DNA of 10,241 bases from Zygnema cylindricum (lineage: Eukaryota; Streptophyta; Zygnematophyceae; Zygnematales; Zygnemataceae), in the NCBI GenBank assembly GCA_037447655.1, contig JBBHKE010003373.1:166001-176241 (forward strand). Reading direction: 5' to 3'. The translations under genes were made by a program, and so were the position numbers. Below are positions 7,290 through 10,241 of this stretch, piece after piece. Each line of letters begins with the position of its first letter. Position 1 is the first letter of the stretch. The notes beneath the pieces were generated by a model, which had not been told where the DNA came from, did no database searches, and saw only the letters and a list, made by a program, of their open reading frames with translations.

Positions 7290-8139
7290 CCTTTGTAAAA
7301 CTGGCTTTGTTGCCATCCCGGCCGGTATAAACCTGTATCGTTAGATTTTTTAAGCTTAGGACAAAATTTGTATCCATGACCTCTCTCACTACAATTAAAG
7401 CATGCATTGTTGGATTGTCTATTTCCACCTGGATTAAAATGTCTGAACTGATTATATTGATTTCTTTGCTGATTAAACTGTCCTTTTCTCTCAAAGTCTG
7501 AATTAAAAGCCTCTACTTGCTCAACATTGAGAATATTAGATGTAGCTTCCTCCTCTAGTATATTATTGATGGCTAACTGTAAAGTCCAGCTAGCTTTATC
7601 TTTTTGTTTGAGCATGTCAGATGCTCCTTTCATACTACGAGGGAGACCCCTCAAGAGCAATGCCGCCTGTTGAAAAGGAGGAAACACCCCACCTGTACAA
7701 GCATGTGCATCTACAAGGATACGAAATTTGTTAGAATATTCAGCCATTGTACCGCCAGTGTACTTATAGTCCCAAATTTTTCAAGCCAATAGAAGCTCTT
7801 CCTGGACATTGGCCTTTTCATAATCACTTTTAAGAGATTTCTATATATCAATTACCTTTTTCATCTTTATCCGAAACATAGCTAAGTTCTCAGATAAACA
7901 AAATTTCAGAATAGAACGAGCTTGCGTATTTTTCTTAGACCATGACGGATGAGATTCATCCAGCGAACCATCCAATATATCCAAAAGATTCACATTCTCA
8001 AAATGTGTTTCTACCATATCCACCAGTAAACTTACTTATCCCCGGAAAAGATAGGAATTCTTGATGACAAGCCCATAACCTGTTGTTCTACAACCACCGG
8101 TGCAGGTGGAGGAGCAGCAGTAGTAGTAGAAGTAGACAT
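7290..8139 (-). pseudogene. Inner Gag (capsid/nucleocapsid) region, broken
   Basis: The N-terminus MSTSTTTAAPPAPVVVEQ is encoded inside the LTR, followed by QVMGLSSRIPIFSGDK and then a frameshift. The next block (8023-7841) contains VETHFENVNLLDILDG, typical of the UBN2-type copia capsid start. After two in-frame stops comes MAEYSNKFRILVDAHA (7747 onward) and LLLRGLPRSMKG, the conserved Gag core of this group. A Gln/Asn-rich basic stretch leads to a single CCHC zinc knuckle CFNCSERGHGYKFC at 7402-7361 (C-X2-C-X4-H-X4-C). Gag would form the cytoplasmic particle and package element RNA through the knuckle. The start was chosen because the ATG is followed by an open frame that crosses into FSGDK and is preserved in all three LTRs. 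Confidence 0.85.
8071..8080 (-). promoter_or_regulatory. Primer-binding site, initiator tRNA-Met anticodon-region type
   Basis: The sense strand reads GGTTATGGGC directly after the 5' LTR end. Its complement GCCCATAACC is the anticodon loop and 3' stem of eukaryotic initiator tRNA-Met (anticodon CAU). Drosophila copia uses the same kind of site, primed by a cleaved 5' half of that tRNA. The usual plant copia site TGGTATCAGAGC, which pairs with the tRNA 3' end, is absent near the LTR. The match is 10 nt; the following TTGTC departs from the tRNA complement. The site lies within the gag reading frame. Confidence 0.75.
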
Positions 8140-8390
8140 GATACACTCTCAGAAGCTATCAAGAATCCTACCAAACAGCTATTCTTAAGTGCTCACCAAT
8201 TCTTATACAAGTATCCAAACCTCACAAAACTCTATCAAAATATAGAGTAGCATAAACACTGATAACTCCCAAAGTTATAGCACAATTGACTTGACAACAC
8301 TCAAGATATAATACTCAGAAGTTTCCCAAAAATTGTCTGCAGTTTTACTACTTGGAAGTCTGGATACATAATATGTTATGAGTCCTAAGT

Positions 8391-8397
8391 CTTATAC
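8391..8397 (-). promoter_or_regulatory. Candidate LTR TATA box (inner 5' LTR)
   Basis: The sense strand has GTATAAG here, about 250 bp before the gag ATG. The same motif is kept in the inner 3' LTR (3331-3337) and outer LTR (9301-9307). A second conserved AT-rich candidate, TATTATATC, lies nearer to the ATG (outer copy 9384-9392). Which of them, if either, places the transcription start cannot be decided from sequence alone. Confidence 0.3.
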
Positions 8398-8448
8398 TTG
8401 TGTTGAACTGGCAACACCAGTGTACTTGAGAGGTACATCACACCACCA

Positions 8449-8520
8449 AGCTACCACTAACTTGTCAAGCTACCATTGAGCTATCACTAAGCTACCTCTG
8501 AGCTATCACTAAGCTAACTA
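8449..8520 (-). repeat. 11-bp tandem array in inner 5' LTR
   Basis: The same array as at 3389-3460, with variant units such as AGCTACCTCTG. Confidence 0.75.
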
Positions 8521-8645
8521 GAATCGTATCTATCACAGTTGCTCTATCCTGTACAGAATCACATTAAGAATATTAGACGTTGCGTTGTCCGTACGGAAAA
8601 TATTAAATATAATCGTGGTTGCCTTGTCCTGTCTGTGTTGCAGCT

Positions 8646-8815
8646 TCGCTGCTGCGCTGCTCTGCTGTATAGCAGTTGCTATGTTGTATAGCAGCTGCTG
8701 TGCTGTATAGCAGTTGCGCTGCTGTATAGCAGCTACGCTGCTCTGTTGTATAGCAGCAGCGCTGCTCTGTTGTATAACAGCTGCGTTGCTTTGTCTGTAA
8801 AGTAGCTGTGCTGCT
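8646..8815 (-). repeat. GCTGC-rich minisatellite in inner 5' LTR
   Basis: Same array as at 3586-3760, with different unit variants (AGCAGTTGCTATG, AGCAGCTGCTGTG) and slightly different copy number. Confidence 0.8.
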
Positions 8816-8846
8816 CTGAGACTGAAAGCTTTCCAAAAAGAAAACA

Positions 8847-8851
8847 CTATA
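8847..8851. repeat. Target-site duplication of inner element, right copy
   Basis: CTATA directly after the outer edge of the inner 5' LTR (8846), matching 3016-3020 exactly. Confidence 0.85.
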
Positions 8852-8910
8852 TTGCTTTACTGCGATACTCCGCTAGTTTATCACCGCAACTGCGCCGGTA
8901 TACTGAGTCT
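8852..8910 (+). other. Outer element 3' UTR, right part
   Basis: Continues the 3' untranslated region broken at 3020 (TTGCTTTACTGCGATACTCC onward) and leads into the polypurine tract. It aligns with the inner 3' UTR (sense from about 3868 to 3800), sharing CTAGTTTATCACC and ACTGAGTCT. No coding potential. Confidence 0.75.
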
Positions 8911-8925
8911 AAAGCTTTAGGGGAG
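8911..8925 (+). promoter_or_regulatory. Outer element polypurine tract
   Basis: AAAGCTTTAGGGGAG directly before the outer 3' LTR start TGTTG at 8926, identical to the inner tract. It would prime plus-strand synthesis in reverse transcription. Confidence 0.8.
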
Positions 8926-8954
8926 TGTTGTATTTTGAAAAGCGTTCAGTCTCA

Positions 8955-9040
8955 GAGCAGCGCAGCAGCGCAGCAACTATACAGATAGAGCAGTGTAGCT
9001 GCTATACAGCATAGCAGCGCAGCAGCAAAGCTGCAACACA
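8955..9040 (+). repeat. GCTGC-rich minisatellite in outer 3' LTR, contracted
   Basis: The array is only about half as long here as in the inner LTRs, which accounts for most of the 70-bp length difference between LTRs. Confidence 0.75.
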
Positions 9041-9152
9041 GACAGGACAACGCAACCACAATTATATTTTGTATGGTCCGTACGAACAACGCAACGTCTA
9101 ATATTCTTATTGTGATTCTGTATAGGATAGAGCAACAGCGATAGATACGATT

Positions 9153-9262
9153 TTAGTCAACTTAGTGGGTAACTTAGCGACAACTTAGTGGGTAACTCAA
9201 TGGTAGCTTAGTGAAAGCTTAGTGGTAGCTTGATAGATTAGTGGTAGCTTAGTGGTTTGATG
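9153..9262 (+). repeat. 11-bp tandem array in outer 3' LTR, expanded
   Basis: Sense-strand units AGCTTAGTGGT, AACTTAGTGGG and AGCTTAGTGAA; the array is roughly 110 bp against about 72 bp in the inner LTRs, so copy number rose here while the GCTGC array shrank. Confidence 0.72.
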
Positions 9263-9558
9263 TACCTCTCAAGTACATTGGTGTTGCCAATTCAACACAA
9301 GTATAAGACTTAGGACTCAGAACATATTATGTATCTAGACTTCAAAGTAGTAAAACCGCAAATAGTTTTTTGGAAACGTCTGAGTATTATATCTTGAGTG
9401 TTGTTAGGTCAATTGTGCTGAAACTTTCGGAGTTGTTAGTGTTTATGCTACTCTATATTTTGATAGAGTTTTGTGAGGTTTAGATGTTTTTATAAGAATT
9501 GGTGAGCACTTAAAAACAACTTTTTGGTAGGATTCTTGATAGCTTCTGAGAGTGTATC

Positions 9559-9617
9559 ATGTCTACTTCTACTACTACTGCTGCTCCTCCACCTGCACTG
9601 TTGGTTGTAGAACAACA
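9559..9617 (+). pseudogene. Gag N-terminus carried in the outer 3' LTR
   Basis: ATG at 9559-9561 followed by 19 codons to the LTR edge, reading MSTSTTTAAPPALLVVEQQ (two residues differ from the inner 5' LTR copy: Ala-Leu-Leu-Val against Ala-Pro-Val-Val). In a 3' LTR it has no gag behind it; beyond 9617 the frame runs into satellite. Its value is comparative: conservation of the codons in three LTRs supports gag initiation in the LTR. Confidence 0.7.
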
Positions 9618-10241
9618 ACCTAAGTTACACAAACTGTTACCGCTAACAGGAATTGTTACCTCAACTACACAAACAGTTAGCGATAACAAGAATTGTAACC
9701 TAAATTACACAAATTTTTAGCAATAGCAAGAATTGTTACCTTAATTACACAAAGAGTTAGCGATAACAGGAATTGTTATCTAACTTACACAAACTGTTAG
9801 CGCTAACAAGAATGGTTACCCAACTTACAGATTCTGTTAGTGATAATAGGAATTGTGACCTAAAGTACACAAACTGTTAGCTATAACAAGATTTGTTACC
9901 TTAATTACAAAAACAGTTATCGATAAAAATAATTGTTACCTAAATTACACAAAATGTTAGCGATAACAAAAATTGTCACTTACATTACAGAAACACTTAG
10001 CGATTACAAGATTTGTTACCTATATTACACAAACTGATTGCGATAACAAGAATTCTAATCTAAATTACACAAATTGTTAGCGATAACAAGAATTGTTAAC
10101 TAAATTACACAAACAGTTAGTGATAACAATAATTGTTACCTAAATTACAAAAACAGTTAGCGAAAAAAATAATTGTTACCTAAATTACACAAACTGTTTA
10201 ACTAAACAAGAATTGTTACCTGAATTGCACAAATTGTTAGC
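9618..10241. repeat. 40-bp satellite array, about 15.6 copies, continuing beyond the window
   Basis: The motif ACACAAA recurs every 40 bases (for example 9627, 9667, 9707), with no drift in unit length to the window end. Copies differ by substitutions only, by eye around 10-20% from consensus. Each unit contains the dyad TAACAAGAATTGTTA (6-bp arms, 3-nt centre) and an overlapping GTTA-GCGA-TAAC dyad. The first unit is cut by the outer LTR, whose last base is 9617. Forty is not a multiple of three and stops occur in all units, so it is not coding. The array is probably the older host sequence into which the outer element inserted. Confidence 0.92.

Larger units (their letters stand above)
3945..8139 (-). 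pseudogene. Inner element gag-pol, full length but inactivated
   Basis: One long frame of about 1,400 codons, the usual size of a copia Gag-Pol, starting at ATG 8139-8137 inside the LTR and ending at TAG 3947-3945. From 8023 to 5306 all coding blocks fall in the same frame, so gag and pol were a single fused frame without a programmed shift. Damage: a frameshift with TAA near 8030, TAG at 7843-7841, TGA at 7783-7781, a compensating pair of frameshifts at about 6890-6815, TGA at 6175-6173 and 6013-6011, TAG at 5308-5306, a 1-bp loss near 5099, TGA at 5042-5040, TAA at 4883-4881 and TAA at 4715-4713. At least four stops (7783, 6175, 6013, 5042) look like TGG to TGA changes. The C-terminal 251 codons (4700-3945) are uninterrupted. 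Confidence 0.9.
3021..8846 (-). mobile_element. Inner Ty1/copia LTR retrotransposon, structurally complete, coding region decayed
   Basis: A 5.8-kb element on the - strand with both LTRs (8081-8846 and 3021-3784), a primer-binding site directly after the 5' LTR, one gag-pol reading frame of about 1,400 codons, a polypurine tract directly before the 3' LTR, and a 5-bp target-site duplication CTATA on both sides. Domain order is Gag (CCHC knuckle), protease, integrase, reverse transcriptase, RNase H, which defines the copia superfamily as opposed to Gypsy (integrase last). The reading frame carries several stops and frameshifts, so it cannot move on its own. The two LTRs differ by roughly 5% by eye over about 360 aligned bases of the gag-proximal half, so the insertion is not recent. 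It belongs to the same family as the outer element, which it entered in opposite orientation. Confidence 0.92.
8081..8846 (-). repeat. Inner element 5' LTR
   Basis: 766 bp, sense strand -. The sense start at 8846 reads TGTTTTC, one or two changes from the family start TGTTGT, and the end at 8081 is a perfect ACAACA. It holds the promoter by analogy with other LTRs, two internal minisatellites, and the gag start codon at 8139-8137, 59 bases before its 3' edge. The primer-binding site follows immediately at 8080. Confidence 0.9.
1..9617 (+). mobile_element. Outer Ty1/copia LTR retrotransposon, 5' truncated by the window, split by a nested insertion
   Basis: This element reads on the + strand and is interrupted by the inner element at 3021-8846. 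Its left part (1-3020) holds a broken pol and the beginning of the 3' untranslated region. Its right part (8852-9617) holds the rest of that region, the polypurine tract and the 3' LTR. The two halves join cleanly when the inner element and one CTATA copy are removed: left flank TTGCTAATTGCTATA continues as TTGCTTTACTGCG, matching the uninterrupted 3' UTR of the inner copy at 3785-3880. Its 5' LTR, gag and protease lie left of the window. The right end is followed directly by satellite DNA, so the element was inserted in that array; the expected right target-site duplication is ACCTA at 9618-9622, whose partner is outside the window. Confidence 0.88.
8926..9617 (+). repeat. Outer element 3' LTR
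   Basis: 692 bp on the + strand, starting TGTTGT at 8926 right after the polypurine tract GGGGAG and ending ACAACA at 9617. These ends form a perfect 6-bp terminal inverted repeat. It is about 70 bp shorter than the inner LTRs, mainly because its GCTGC-rich minisatellite (about 8955-9040) has fewer units. It lies head-to-head with the inner 5' LTR with 79 bp between them. Satellite DNA begins at 9618. Confidence 0.9.

Noticed and set aside
7219-7494. 91-codon - strand frame over the gag/protease junction
   Set aside because: It overlaps the zinc knuckle and protease approach in another frame; the knuckle frame has the recognisable motifs.
8533-8847. Two overlapping - strand frames of 104 and 77 codons in the inner 5' LTR
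   Set aside because: Same minisatellite artefact; two frames open over the same repeat is what a GC-rich tandem array produces.
9559-9730. Gag start fused to satellite sequence as a novel reading frame
   Set aside because: The frame continues from the LTR into satellite for a few dozen codons to a TAG near 9718, but this is the chance result of a 3' LTR lying next to AT-rich repeats.
9618-10241. CRISPR array
   Set aside because: The 40-bp period is one continuous variable unit with no division into identical repeats and unique spacers, and the context is a eukaryotic LTR element.

Overview
The window is a eukaryotic, repeat-only stretch: two decayed copies of one Ty1/copia LTR retrotransposon family, one inserted inside the other in opposite orientation, with the outer copy sitting at the edge of a 40-bp tandem satellite. 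No host gene, tRNA or rRNA is visible. The single-frame Gag-Pol with domain order Gag, protease, integrase, reverse transcriptase, RNase H identifies a copia-type (Pseudoviridae-like) element. The host cannot be named from this sequence; nothing specific to vascular plants, fungi or animals is seen.

Layout. 1-3020: outer element, + strand, its 5' part beyond the window; a broken gag-pol from just after the protease to the end of RNase H (about 2932), then the first part of its 3' untranslated region. 3021-8846: a complete inner element on the - strand, with 3' LTR 3021-3784, polypurine tract 3785-3799, 3' UTR 3800-3944, gag-pol 3945-8139, primer-binding site 8071-8080 and 5' LTR 8081-8846. 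It is flanked by the 5-bp target duplication CTATA (3016-3020 and 8847-8851). 8852-8925: the rest of the outer element's 3' UTR and its polypurine tract. 8926-9617: outer 3' LTR, + strand. 9618-10241: about 15.6 copies of a 40-bp satellite, starting at the base after the LTR.

Two features of the family stand out. The primer-binding site abuts the LTR and matches the anticodon-loop region of initiator tRNA-Met (as in Drosophila copia) rather than the tRNA 3' end. The gag start codon lies inside the LTR, so gag would be read through the LTR edge and through the primer-binding site, an arrangement known from yeast Ty1. The LTRs also carry two internal minisatellites that differ in length between copies, and an imperfect inverted repeat frames the polypurine tract/U3 junction.

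Both copies are dead by mutation: stop codons and frameshifts in every domain, and the inner protease has lost the glycine of its active-site triad. Order of events from the structure: the satellite array existed, the outer element inserted into it, then the inner element inserted into the outer element's 3' UTR. The result is a very large inverted repeat, a plausible source of double-stranded RNA if transcribed.
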